64,000 nucleotides of DNA from Shewanella sp. KX20019 (GTDB taxonomy: Bacteria; Pseudomonadota; Gammaproteobacteria; Enterobacterales; Shewanellaceae): contig NZ_CP068437.1 of NCBI RefSeq assembly GCF_016757755.1, forward strand, positions 1,798,001-1,862,000, given 5' to 3'. Each line of letters begins with the position of its first letter. Within the stretch, counting starts at the first letter, position 1. Below the pieces are notes generated by a model. That model ran no database searches. It was not told the DNA's origin and saw only the letters and a list, made by a program, of their open reading frames with translations. Position numbers and translations under genes: made by a program. Below are positions 36,418-45,391 of the stretch, one piece after another.

Positions 36418-37163
36418 TAAAATGGATTATATTAATTGCTGGGCTTGCGCTGGCTTTGCTCTCGCCGACAGCTCTCGCTGAAACGGGTATTTTACCCGCT
36501 GTAACAGTATCGACGGGGGCTGACGGCTCCACTCAATATTCAGTAACCATGCAGATTTTGCTGTTGATGACAGCGCTAAGCTTCATTCCTGCCGCAGTCA
36601 TTATGTTGACCTCATTCACCCGAATTATCGTGGTACTGTCTATTTTGCGACAAGCGATTGGGTTGCAGCAGGCACCGTCGAACCAGATCTTAATCGGCAT
36701 TAGCATGTTTATGACATTTTTTATTATGTCGCCGGTATTTGATAAAATTTATGAGCAGGCGGTTAAACCCTATATTGAGCAGGGGATGCCGATTGACCAA
36801 GCGTTCAATAGCGGTAAAGGCCCGTTGAAAGCATTTATGCTGTCACAAACCCGCTTAACTGATTTAGATACCTTTATAGAAATTTCAGGCTATCAAAACA
36901 TCAATGAGCCTGAAGATGCGCCGATGAGCGTGATCATTCCCGCTTTTATCACCAGTGAACTGAAGACAGCATTCCAAATTGGCTTTATGTTGTTTGTGCC
37001 ATTTTTGGTATTAGATCTAGTGGTGGCCAGTATTTTGATGGCGATGGGTATGATGATGCTGTCACCAATGATTGTCTCCTTGCCCTTTAAGATAATGCTT
37101 TTTGTATTGGTTGATGGCTGGAGCCTAGTCATGGGCACCTTAGCCAATAGCTTCGGTTTATAG
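36414..37163 (+). CDS. fliP: FliP, flagellar export-gate protein
   Basis: 249 residues. Cleavable signal peptide (ends near LSPTALAETG) and about four membrane helices. Family motifs: LSFIPAAVIMLTSFTRIIVVLSILRQAIGLQQAPSNQILIG and PFLVLDLVVASILMAMGMMMLSPMIVSLPFKIMLFVLVDGW. It forms the core of the secretion channel with FliQ and FliR. It is followed by an unusual partial copy of fliQ rather than by fliQ itself. Confidence 0.97.
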   Translation: MIKWIILIAGLALALLSPTALAETGILPAVTVSTGADGSTQYSVTMQILLLMTALSFIPAAVIMLTSFTRIIVVLSILRQAIGLQQAPSNQILIGISMFMTFFIMSPVFDKIYEQAVKPYIEQGMPIDQAFNSGKGPLKAFMLSQTRLTDLDTFIEISGYQNINEPEDAPMSVIIPAFITSELKTAFQIGFMLFVPFLVLDLVVASILMAMGMMMLSPMIVSLPFKIMLFVLVDGWSLVMGTLANSFGL

Positions 37164-37170
37164 GTAGGCT

Positions 37171-37263
37171 ATGACTCCTGAAACGTTCATTAATATTTTT
37201 GATATTTGCCATGAAACGTTAGTAGCCATAGTTTCTCGCTTGTTCATTGGAGGTACGCTATGA
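37171..37263 (+). pseudogene. Truncated tandem copy of the fliQ 5' end (30-codon reading frame)
   Basis: The frame reads MTPETFINIFDICHETLVAI followed by VSRLFIGGTL and stop. It resembles the fliQ start MTPEALIDIFREALAVIVTM. The DNA around the two start codons is nearly identical (GGTAGGCTATGACTCCTGAA here, GGTACGCTATGACTCCTGAA at fliQ, 19 of 20 bases). After about 20 residues the similarity stops. The stop TGA overlaps the fliQ start as ATGA, and GGAGGT for fliQ lies inside this frame, so ribosomes could pass from it to fliQ. It may be a decayed duplicate or a functional leader peptide. Confidence 0.75.
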
Positions 37264-37529
37264 CTCCTGAAGCACTGATTGATATTTTTCGTGAAGCGCT
37301 AGCCGTTATTGTCACCATGGTCTCCATGATCATTGTACCTGGTTTGATTGTCGGTCTGATTGTGGCCGTTTTTCAGGCGGCGACCTCAATTAACGAACAA
37401 ACACTGAGCTTTTTACCTCGACTACTGACCACGTTATTGGGCTTGATGTTCATGGGGCATTTGCTAGTGCAAACCATGATGGAGTTTTTTCTACAGATGG
37501 TGAACATGATCCCGCAGGTTATCGGCTAG
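37260..37529 (+). CDS. fliQ: FliQ, flagellar export-gate protein
   Basis: 89 residues, the usual length. Two membrane helices (about 16-40 and 52-75) and the family motif FQAATSINEQTLSFLPRLL. Part of the FliPQR channel. Strong GGAGGT at 37249-37254. Its start codon overlaps the stop of a 30-codon frame that copies its own beginning. Confidence 0.97.
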   Translation: MTPEALIDIFREALAVIVTMVSMIIVPGLIVGLIVAVFQAATSINEQTLSFLPRLLTTLLGLMFMGHLLVQTMMEFFLQMVNMIPQVIG

Positions 37530-37596
37530 TGATACACTGCATGCTGCTACCGCTTAGTGAGCCACTCTATCCGCACAAAGATCCGGTGCTGTAACG

Positions 37597-38394
37597 ATGG
37601 ATATCTTACTTGATACCATCATGAGCGGAATTGCTGGCTACATGTGGCCACTAACGCGCATATCGAGCATGTTTATGGTGATGGCTGTTTTTGGTGCCAA
37701 TACCACACCATCTCGAGTCAGATTAATGCTATCACTGGCGGTAACCGCCGCCATAGTGCCTGTTTTACCGCCTATGCCTAATATTGACTTGTTCTCCTTA
37801 AGTGCCGTTTTTGTAACGTTTCAGCAGATCATTATTGGTGTGTCGATGGGGTTTGCCACTTTATTGCTAATGCAAACCTTTGTATTAACAGGGCAGATCA
37901 TTGGAATGCAAACCAGCTTGGGTTTTGCATCAATGATCGATCCCAGTTCCGGTCAACAAACTCCAGTCGTTGCTAACTTCTTCTTACTGCTCACTACATT
38001 AATATTTCTCGCTGTAGATGGGCACCTAGTGCTAATAAAAATGGTGGTGGCCAGTTTTGACTCCATTCCTGTGTCGATGGAGGGGCTGAGTCTATCCAGT
38101 TACCGCTTGTTCAGCGAATTTGTCGGCTACATGTTTGGTGCAGCATTGACCATGTCATTGTCGGCTATTGTGGCGCTGCTAACCATTAACCTCTCATTTG
38201 GGGTAATGACTCGCGCTTCCCCCCAGTTGAACATCTTCTCCATTGGTTTCCCTGTCACCATGGTCAGTGGTCTATTTATTCTATGGCTTACGCTGACGCC
38301 GATTATGGCCCATTTTGATGAGGTGTGGCGTGAAACGCAGATCTTGTTGTGTAATGTACTCGAGCTACAGTGTACTTTGGATGGCGGGCTTTAA
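37597..38394 (+). CDS. fliR: FliR, flagellar export-gate protein
   Basis: 265 residues with about six membrane helices. Family segments: YMWPLTRISSMFMVMAVFGANTTPSRVRLMLSLAVTAAI and GQIIGMQTSLGFASMIDPSSGQQTPVVANFF. It sits with FliP and FliQ and contacts FlhB. The gene ends two bases before flhB begins. Confidence 0.97.
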   Translation: MDILLDTIMSGIAGYMWPLTRISSMFMVMAVFGANTTPSRVRLMLSLAVTAAIVPVLPPMPNIDLFSLSAVFVTFQQIIIGVSMGFATLLLMQTFVLTGQIIGMQTSLGFASMIDPSSGQQTPVVANFFLLLTTLIFLAVDGHLVLIKMVVASFDSIPVSMEGLSLSSYRLFSEFVGYMFGAALTMSLSAIVALLTINLSFGVMTRASPQLNIFSIGFPVTMVSGLFILWLTLTPIMAHFDEVWRETQILLCNVLELQCTLDGGL

Positions 38395-38396
38395 TA

Positions 38397-39530
38397 ATGG
38401 CTGAGAATGACAGCAGTCAAGAAAAAACAGAGGAAGCAACCTCCAGGAAGTTGCAACAGGCCAAAGACAAAGGGCAGGTTGCACGTTCCAAAGATTTAGG
38501 TACCTCAGCAGTGCTTATTGCGGCTGCGGTCGGCTTAGTGATGACTGGCCCGAGCATTGCTAAGGCGATGCACACCATCATGACTAATTTGTTTACCATG
38601 ACCCGCGAGGAGATTTTTGACACGCGGCAGATGATGAATATCTGGGGCATGGTCGGTAACGAGTTAGCGGCGCCTTTGTTGGGTTTTATCGCCTTTCTCG
38701 CTCTGATAGCTTTCGTGGGCAACATCGCACTTGGTGGCATGTCTTTCTCTGGTAAAGCTTGCATGCCCAAGGGCAGCAAAATGAATCCCGCTAAAGGCTT
38801 AAAGCGCATGTTCGGTGTGCAAGCTGTGGTGGAACTGACCAAAGGTATTGCTAAGTTCTCTGTGGTGGCGATAACGGCTTATTCAGTGCTTAACATCTAT
38901 CTCGATGATATTTTGATGCTGTCGCAGGACCATCTGCCCGGCAATATCTATCATGCACTTGATCTCGTCTCGTGGATTTTCATCTTGCTGTGCGCATCAA
39001 CATTCTTAATTGTTGCCATCGATGTTCCCTATCAAATTTGGAATCACAGCAAAGAGTTGAAGATGACCAAGCAGGAAGTGAAAGACGAATATAAAGACAC
39101 CGAAGGTAAACCTGAGGTTAAGGGACGTATCCGTCAGCTACAACAAGAGATGGCTCAGCGACGCATGATGGGGGAGGTGCCCAACGCCGATGTCATTGTG
39201 GTTAACCCTGAACATTACGCCGTAGCCGTTAAATATGATGCGGTTAAATCTACCGCGCCTTTTGTGGTGGCTAAAGGGGTAGATGAGGTGGCCTTTAAGA
39301 TCCGTGAAATAGCCCGCGAGCATGATGTGGCGATTGTGACTGCAGCGCCGTTAGCCCGTGCTATTTACCACACTACCAAAATCGACCAAGAGATCCCCGA
39401 AGGGCTATTTACCGCAGTCGCTCAGGTGCTTGCCTATGTATTTCAGCTGCGACAGTTTCAAAAAGGCAAAGGGCGCCGTCCTAACGCTATCCCTACAAAA
39501 CAGCCTATCCCCGATGAGCTAAAACACTAA
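38397..39530 (+). CDS. flhB: FlhB, export-gate specificity switch protein
   Basis: 377 residues from ATG 38397 (MAENDSSQEKTEEATSRKLQ); an in-frame GTG upstream at 38370 lies inside fliR and is rejected. Four membrane helices (about 35-50, 90-112, 148-168, 188-210) precede the cytoplasmic domain. The self-cleavage motif reads NPEH (N270-P271), a variant of NPTH. The protein changes export specificity from hook to filament when FliK signals. A stand-alone copy of its C-terminal part is encoded at 54.2-54.5 kb. Confidence 0.96.
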   Translation: MAENDSSQEKTEEATSRKLQQAKDKGQVARSKDLGTSAVLIAAAVGLVMTGPSIAKAMHTIMTNLFTMTREEIFDTRQMMNIWGMVGNELAAPLLGFIAFLALIAFVGNIALGGMSFSGKACMPKGSKMNPAKGLKRMFGVQAVVELTKGIAKFSVVAITAYSVLNIYLDDILMLSQDHLPGNIYHALDLVSWIFILLCASTFLIVAIDVPYQIWNHSKELKMTKQEVKDEYKDTEGKPEVKGRIRQLQQEMAQRRMMGEVPNADVIVVNPEHYAVAVKYDAVKSTAPFVVAKGVDEVAFKIREIAREHDVAIVTAAPLARAIYHTTKIDQEIPEGLFTAVAQVLAYVFQLRQFQKGKGRRPNAIPTKQPIPDELKH

Positions 39531-39843
39531 ACATTAAGTACTGACATTGATCTGCTCAATATAGTTCTTAAGGCGGTTCGTTGATCGCTGTTTGGTATAT
39601 ACCCAACGCCTCTGAACGAGCATTACTCAAGTAAGATGGGTATAAGTTCTCATTGTTTGAATTAGATAGCATAAAAAACAGTCGGTTGTTTAGCTATCCA
39701 TTCTTTGGTTATCGGTTTCAGGTTATAGTGTCCGACGCTCTACGATGTGAGCAGATTGACCCTGTTGGTTTTGTTACTGATATTAGTATTGGTATTAAAT
39801 TTGCAGTACAGCTAACAAGCGTCAAAGATTGGACTCAGGGTGA
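39531..39843 (+). other. flhB-flhA intergenic region with an inverted repeat
   Basis: Holds no convincing gene. TATACCCA (39598-39605) and TGGGTATA (39637-39644) form an inverted pair 31 bases apart, without a T-run. The sigma54 site for flhA lies near its end. Confidence 0.6.
39790..39806 (+). promoter_or_regulatory. Candidate sigma54 promoter of the flhA operon
   Basis: TGGTATTAAATTTGCAG: GG at 39791-39792, GC at 39803-39804, with perfect TTGCA at -12 but TGGTAT at -24. It is about 38 bases before the flhA start; flhA-led operons are sigma54-dependent in Vibrio. Confidence 0.6.
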
Positions 39844-41943
39844 ATGGAACTTAAAGCAAGTTTAGGGCAATTAAAACAATTAAAGCCCGCACAATTTAAA
39901 GGATTGGGTACCCCAATATTGGTTTTAGCCGCCTTGGCTATGATCACTTTGCCCATGCCTGCCTTTCTGCTGGATATTTTGTTTGCATTTAACATTGCAC
40001 TCGCCTTGGTTGTGTTACTTGTGGCGATCTATAGTGACCGGCCACTCGATTTTGCTGCCTTTCCTACCGTTCTCCTCATTGCCACACTATTGCGACTAGC
40101 ACTAAACGTTGCCTCTACTCGGGTGGTGTTACTCGAGGGCCACAATGGTGGTGATGCCGCGGGTAAAGTGATTGAAGCCTTTGGCTCGGTGGTGATTGGT
40201 GGTAACTATGCTGTCGGTCTCGTGGTATTTTTAATTCTAATTATCATTAACTTCGCGGTTGTGACCAAGGGTGCTGGTCGTATCTCTGAAGTTAGTGCTC
40301 GCTTTACGCTGGATGCAATGCCAGGTAAGCAGATGGCGATTGATGCCGACCTCAATGCCGGTCTGTTAAGTCAAGAAGAAGCACGTACAAGACGCGCTGA
40401 AGTGACCCGTGAAGCCGATTTTTATGGTGCGATGGATGGTGCGTCAAAATTTGTAAAGGGTGATGCGATTGCCGGGATATTGATTTTGGTGATCAATATC
40501 CTCGGTGGTTTTGTTATTGGTATGGCTCAGCATGGGCTTAGTTTTTCGGATGCCATCGAAATTTATACATTGCTGACCATTGGTGACGGTCTCGTTGCGC
40601 AAATTCCTGGTCTTTTGTTGTCAATTGCCGCCGCCTTGATGGTGACTCGCCAGAATGAATCTGGCGATATGGGCGAAATGATGATGAGCCAGATGTTTGA
40701 CAGCCCCAAAGCGCTTGCCATCGCTGCCGCGGTCATGTTTGTGATGGGCATCGTGCCAGGCATGCCACATTTTGTCTTTATAACGCTTGCTATTGTCGCT
40801 GGCGGTTCAGCATATTTTATTAACAAAAAGAAAGGCAAAGACCGCGAGAGAGCGTTGGAGTTGGCTAAATCTGGCCCTGTTGAGAAGCGTGATACTCAAC
40901 CTAAAGAGTTGAGCTGGGATGATGTTCAACATGTTGACACTATCGGTCTGGAAGTGGGTTATCGTCTAATTCCGCTGGTAGATAAAGGTCAGGGCGGCGA
41001 GCTACTTGGCAGAATTAAAGGCGTACGTAAAAAGTTGTCACAAGAGCTAGGTTTCTTAGTCCCAGCGGTGCATATTCGCGACAACCTGGACTTATCACCC
41101 AACGCTTACCGCATCTCATTAATGGGCGTATCTTCGGGCGAAGGCGAAATTCGCCATGATTGCGAGCTGGCGATTAACCCAGGGCAGGTGTTTGGCAAGC
41201 TTGATGGCATTGAAACCACCGATCCAGCCTTTGGTTTAGAAGCAGTATGGATCGCACCTGAGCTTAGAGAGCATGCGCAGACCTTAGGTTATACGGTAGT
41301 CGATTCTGCAACGGTAGTGGCCACTCACATCAGCCAACTGCTCACCAATAATGCGTCTAAGTTGCTAGGTTATGAAGAGGTTCAACAGCTACTTGATATG
41401 TTAGCTAAAAACGCGCCCAAGTTGGTTGATGGCTTTATTCCCGATGTTATGCCGCTGGGTACCGTGGTTAAAGTGATGCAAAACTTACTTAACGAAGGTG
41501 TGTCGATTAGAGACATGAAGACCATAGTACAAACATTATTAGAGTATGGGCCAAAGAGTGCTGACACCGAAGTGCTTACAGCCGCCGTACGAATAGCGTT
41601 AAAGAGAATGATAGTGCAGGAGATCAGCGGACCTGAGTTAGAGATCCCTGTCATTACTTTGGCGCCAGAGTTGGAACAGATGTTGCATCAGTCTATGCAA
41701 GCAACGGGAGGCGACGGTCCAAATATAGAACCAAGCCTCGCAGAGCGTATGCAGAAGTCATTGGTTGATGCCACACAGCGCCAAGAAATGGTCGGTCAAC
41801 CAGCAATATTACTCACATCTGGCATGCTACGTTCAACGTTGTCGAGATTTGTTAAGCATACGATTCCAAATCTGAGGGTGATCTCCTACCAAGAGGTTCC
41901 TGATGAAAAACAGATACGCATCGTATCCGCTGTTGGGCAGTAG
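39844..41943 (+). CDS. flhA: FlhA, flagellar export-gate platform protein
   Basis: 699 residues, normal. Eight or so membrane helices in residues 20-320, with the FHIPEP signature region (DFAAFPTVLLIATLLRLALNVASTRVVLLEG, RISEVSARFTLDAMPGKQMAIDADLNAG) and a large cytoplasmic domain (GLEVGYRLIPLVDKGQGGELLGRIKGVRKK) that binds chaperone-substrate complexes. First gene of the flhA-flhF-flhG-fliA-che run. Confidence 0.97.
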   Translation: MELKASLGQLKQLKPAQFKGLGTPILVLAALAMITLPMPAFLLDILFAFNIALALVVLLVAIYSDRPLDFAAFPTVLLIATLLRLALNVASTRVVLLEGHNGGDAAGKVIEAFGSVVIGGNYAVGLVVFLILIIINFAVVTKGAGRISEVSARFTLDAMPGKQMAIDADLNAGLLSQEEARTRRAEVTREADFYGAMDGASKFVKGDAIAGILILVINILGGFVIGMAQHGLSFSDAIEIYTLLTIGDGLVAQIPGLLLSIAAALMVTRQNESGDMGEMMMSQMFDSPKALAIAAAVMFVMGIVPGMPHFVFITLAIVAGGSAYFINKKKGKDRERALELAKSGPVEKRDTQPKELSWDDVQHVDTIGLEVGYRLIPLVDKGQGGELLGRIKGVRKKLSQELGFLVPAVHIRDNLDLSPNAYRISLMGVSSGEGEIRHDCELAINPGQVFGKLDGIETTDPAFGLEAVWIAPELREHAQTLGYTVVDSATVVATHISQLLTNNASKLLGYEEVQQLLDMLAKNAPKLVDGFIPDVMPLGTVVKVMQNLLNEGVSIRDMKTIVQTLLEYGPKSADTEVLTAAVRIALKRMIVQEISGPELEIPVITLAPELEQMLHQSMQATGGDGPNIEPSLAERMQKSLVDATQRQEMVGQPAILLTSGMLRSTLSRFVKHTIPNLRVISYQEVPDEKQIRIVSAVGQ

Positions 41944-41954
41944 AGGGCGAATAA

Positions 41955-43355
41955 TTGAAGATTAAGAGATTTTTAGCAAAAGATATGCGCTCGGCCTTAG
42001 CCCAAGTTAAAGAAACTTTGGGCTCAGACGCTGTGATCATGTCGAATAAGAAAGTGACTGGCGGAATTGAAATTGTTGCGGCAGTGGATTATGACGACCC
42101 AAAACCACAGATCCCAGCCGCAGCGCCGTCACCAGCAGCCTTTACTGACCTTAGCGATGAAAAAGTCACCCTAGGCTCACGTGCCAATGTGAAGACAGAA
42201 ACTCGCGCTAAAGCAACGCCGGCGCCTGATTCACTACAAGCACTACTTGAGCGCCAACAAAGCCGCCTCAGCCAGCACACACCGGCAACGCGCAGTGACG
42301 AGCTCGATATGCCTGAATGGGCAAAAGGATTGCAAGCACAGGTTCCACAAACCAAGCAAGCGGCTAAAGCTGAATTTACGCCTAATAGAGCGCCAGATAG
42401 TTTTAGCCCACAAAAGCAAAATAACAGCGCTGAAATGGACGCGATGAAAGAGGAACTGGCGTCCATTCGTAGTTTATTGACTCATCAAGTCAGCACCTTA
42501 ATGTCTGAGCAAAAGAAACGTATCGACCCCGTTGGAGCAATGTTAGAAAGTAAACTGCTTGAGGCTGAATTTTCACCAGCCATCGCCAAAAAACTGTCAA
42601 GTTTGAGCGAGCATTATGACCCGGCAGAGCTTGTTGCTTCCTTGCCACGCAGTTTAGCCAATTTACTCGACAATCAAGGTGACGATATTGTGCGTCAAGG
42701 TGGTGTGGTCGCCTTTGTTGGTCCAACAGGGGTGGGAAAAACCACAACAGTTGCCAAATTAGCGGCCAGATTTGCTGCGCATCATGGCTCAGATCAAGTC
42801 GCATTGATAACAACCGACCATTATCGCATTGGAGCCTTTGAGCAATTGGCAACTTATGGCAAAATAATGGGGTGTCCAGTTAAGCAGGCTCATGATTTTA
42901 ATGAGTTAGAACAGATCTTGTATCAGTTTAGGAATCGTAAGTTGGTTTTGATTGATACCGCGGGAATGGGGCAGCGAGACCTACGTTTGTTCCAGCAACT
43001 TGATAACTTAACCGCAAATAGCAGAATACCTATCCGTAGTTATCTGGTAATGTCTGCTACAGGTCAGCGTCGAGTACTAGAAGACGCCGTAAAACAGTTT
43101 ACTCGTATCCCGCTTTCAGGCGCGGTACTGACGAAGTTAGATGAATCAGTGTCATTGGCGCCAGCGCTAAGTGTATTGATTCAAAGTGGGTTACCTTTGA
43201 GTTATGTGACGGATGGACAACGCGTTCCTGAAGATATGCAAGTGGCTGACACGTTAGCTTTAGCCAATCGAGCATTAGCCGTGTTAGATAACGAACAATT
43301 AGAACCATTACAGAATAGTGAACGGTCACACGAGATGACCTATGCATTTGAGTGA
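41955..43355 (+). CDS. flhF: FlhF, SRP-type GTPase for polar flagellum placement
   Basis: 466 residues. N-terminal basic domain (MKIKRFLAKDMRSALAQVKETLGSDAVIMSNKK), a Pro/Ala/Gln-rich linker (about 50-160), then the NG domain with G1 motif GPTGVGKT (256-263), TTDHYRIGAFEQL and DTAGMGQRD. It recruits the first basal-body parts to the pole. TTG start with GAGGGCGA upstream; a weak start codon may keep FlhF levels low. Its end overlaps flhG by 14 bases. Confidence 0.96.
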   Translation: MKIKRFLAKDMRSALAQVKETLGSDAVIMSNKKVTGGIEIVAAVDYDDPKPQIPAAAPSPAAFTDLSDEKVTLGSRANVKTETRAKATPAPDSLQALLERQQSRLSQHTPATRSDELDMPEWAKGLQAQVPQTKQAAKAEFTPNRAPDSFSPQKQNNSAEMDAMKEELASIRSLLTHQVSTLMSEQKKRIDPVGAMLESKLLEAEFSPAIAKKLSSLSEHYDPAELVASLPRSLANLLDNQGDDIVRQGGVVAFVGPTGVGKTTTVAKLAARFAAHHGSDQVALITTDHYRIGAFEQLATYGKIMGCPVKQAHDFNELEQILYQFRNRKLVLIDTAGMGQRDLRLFQQLDNLTANSRIPIRSYLVMSATGQRRVLEDAVKQFTRIPLSGAVLTKLDESVSLAPALSVLIQSGLPLSYVTDGQRVPEDMQVADTLALANRALAVLDNEQLEPLQNSERSHEMTYAFE

Positions 43356-44241
43356 AAACATGACTCCCGATCAAGCAAGCGGTTTACGTATGATGAATCA
43401 GCCAAATAATGAAAAAGTAAAAGTTATCGCCGTATCAGGTGGTAAGGGTGGCGTTGGTAAAACCAGCGTGTCTATTAACACTGCTGTCGCGTTAGCCGAA
43501 AAGGGCAAACGGGTACTGGTTTTGGACGCAGATTTGGGCCTAGCGAACGTTGATGTGATGCTAGGATTGCGCGCCGATAAAAATTTATCTCATGTTTTGT
43601 CTGGAGATGCCGAATTAGATGATGTCATCTTAAGAGGACCAAAGGGCATTGGGATCATTCCAGCGACGTCTGGAACCCAATCGATGGTCGAATTGACTCA
43701 GGCACAACATGCAGGTCTTATTCGTGCATTTAGTGAAATGAGAACTCAGTTTGACATCTTGATCGTGGATACTGCAGCCGGTATTTCGGATATGGTGCTG
43801 AGTTTTTCTCGGGCATCACAAGATGTATTAATTGTGGTTTGTGATGAGCCTACGTCGATAACCGATGCTTACGCATTGATTAAAATTTTGAGCCGTGAAC
43901 ATGGCGTGTTCCGTTTTAAGATTGTCGCCAATATGGTGCGTAGTTTACGCGAAGGAATGGAGCTATTCGCCAAGCTGAGTAAAGTAACGGATAGATTTCT
44001 TGATGTTGCATTAGAGCTGGTTGCTACCGTACCTTTCGATGAGAATTTACGTAAGTCTGTCAGAAAGCAAAAGTTGATTGTAGAGATGTTTCCTAAGTCT
44101 CCAGCGGCCATTGCTTACCATGGACTAGCGAATAAAATACTGAGCTGGCCTATCCCCTCTCAACCAGGTGGACACTTAGAGTTCTTTGTTGAACGATTAG
44201 TGCAACGTCCTGATTATCAAGAGGATAACTCTGGTGAATAA
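43342..44241 (+). CDS. flhG: FlhG (FleN), MinD-type ATPase limiting flagellar number
   Basis: 299 residues. It carries the N-terminal activating motif DQASGLR (10-16), known in FlhG to stimulate FlhF GTPase, then deviant Walker A KGGVGKT (35-41), DADLGLANVDVMLGL and DTAAGISDMVLSFSRAS. FlhG antagonises FlhF and FlrA/FleQ-type activators so that only one polar flagellum forms. Overlaps both flhF and fliA. Confidence 0.96.
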   Translation: MHLSENMTPDQASGLRMMNQPNNEKVKVIAVSGGKGGVGKTSVSINTAVALAEKGKRVLVLDADLGLANVDVMLGLRADKNLSHVLSGDAELDDVILRGPKGIGIIPATSGTQSMVELTQAQHAGLIRAFSEMRTQFDILIVDTAAGISDMVLSFSRASQDVLIVVCDEPTSITDAYALIKILSREHGVFRFKIVANMVRSLREGMELFAKLSKVTDRFLDVALELVATVPFDENLRKSVRKQKLIVEMFPKSPAAIAYHGLANKILSWPIPSQPGGHLEFFVERLVQRPDYQEDNSGE

Positions 44242-44953
44242 AGCGGCCGCGTATACTAGTTTAGATAATAAGACCTCTATCGTTGAACAGTATGCACCGC
44301 TAGTTAAAAGAATTGCCCATCACTTATTGGCGCGCTTACCGGCGTCAGTGCAGCTAGATGATTTGCTGCAAGCGGGTATGATGGGGCTGTTAGAGGCGTC
44401 ATCGAAGTTTGATGGTAGTAAAGGCGCGAAATTTGAAACTTTTGCCGGGATCAGAATTCGTGGCTCTATGTTAGATGAGATAAGACGTGGCGATTGGGTA
44501 CCCAGATCGGTACACCGTAATCAACGCCGCGTTGCACAAGTGATTGACGAACTTGGGCAAGAGCTTGGACGTGATGCACGTGATCCAGAGATTGCTGAAC
44601 GACTAGAGATGTCGCTCGACGACTACTACAGCATTTTAAATGATGTGGCAGTGGGTAAAGTCGTTGGCATAGAAGACCTTGGAGTTGCTGTTGATGTGGT
44701 TAATCACGACGATAACCATGACGACGTTGCTTATGAATCGTTAGCTAAAGTTGAATTTCATTCAGCATTAGTGGCGGGAATAAAGCTATTACCAGAGCGT
44801 GATGCTCTGGTATTGTCACTGTATTACGATGAAGCGCTAAATTTAAAAGAGATTGGGGCCATTCTTGAGGTCAGTGAGTCTAGAGTTAGCCAGATCCATA
44901 GTCAGGCGATGCTAAGACTCAAGGGTAAACTCAAGCACTGGACGCAAACATAA
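44234..44953 (+). CDS. fliA: FliA, flagellar sigma factor 28
   Basis: 239 residues. Region 2 (YAPLVKRIAHHLLARLPASVQLDDLLQAGMMGLLEASSKFD, FETFAGIRIRGSMLDEIRRGDWVPRSVHRN), region 3 (IDELGQELGRDARDPEIAERL) and region 4 (LPERDALVLSLYYDEALNLKEIGAILEVSESRVSQIHSQAM). It directs late genes; candidate sites appear here before flaB, cheW and others. GTG start overlapping the end of flhG by eight bases. Confidence 0.97.
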   Translation: MNKAAAYTSLDNKTSIVEQYAPLVKRIAHHLLARLPASVQLDDLLQAGMMGLLEASSKFDGSKGAKFETFAGIRIRGSMLDEIRRGDWVPRSVHRNQRRVAQVIDELGQELGRDARDPEIAERLEMSLDDYYSILNDVAVGKVVGIEDLGVAVDVVNHDDNHDDVAYESLAKVEFHSALVAGIKLLPERDALVLSLYYDEALNLKEIGAILEVSESRVSQIHSQAMLRLKGKLKHWTQT

Positions 44954-44994
44954 CAATAAACGAACACTAAAAATTAAGTTCCGCGGAGGAAACC

Positions 44995-45378
44995 TTGGAC
45001 AAGAATATGAAGATTCTTGTTGTTGATGACTTTTCAACAATGAGACGTATCATCAAGAACTTGTTGCGAGACTTGGGATTCAACAACACTCAAGAAGCAG
45101 ACGATGGTTCGACAGCCTTACCTATGTTACAGAAGGGCGAATTTGATTTTGTCGTCACCGACTGGAACATGCCTGGAATGCAAGGTATTGATTTATTAAA
45201 GGCGATTCGTGCCGATGATAATCTAAAGCATCTACCTGTGCTGATGGTTACGGCGGAAGCTAAACGTGAGCAGATTATTGCTGCCGCACAAGCTGGCGTT
45301 AATGGTTATGTAGTCAAACCGTTTACCGCAGCAACGCTAAAAGAAAAGTTAGAGAAAATTTTCGAGCGATTAGGTTAA
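44995..45378 (+). CDS. cheY: CheY, chemotaxis response regulator
   Basis: 127 residues. A single receiver domain with Asp11/Asp12, acceptor Asp56 (VVTDWNMPGMQG), Thr86 and Lys108 (YVVKPF). Phosphorylated by CheA, it binds FliM. The start is TTG with GGAGGA at 44985-44990, correctly spaced; the next in-frame ATG (45007) is too far from that site. It follows fliA with a 41-base gap. Confidence 0.97.
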   Translation: MDKNMKILVVDDFSTMRRIIKNLLRDLGFNNTQEADDGSTALPMLQKGEFDFVVTDWNMPGMQGIDLLKAIRADDNLKHLPVLMVTAEAKREQIIAAAQAGVNGYVVKPFTAATLKEKLEKIFERLG

Positions 45379-45391
45379 GCAGGGATGAGCA

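Noticed and set aside
39653..39865. A 70-codon frame with TTG start before flhA
   Set aside because: It contains the candidate sigma54 promoter and runs into the flhA start in another frame; no family features.
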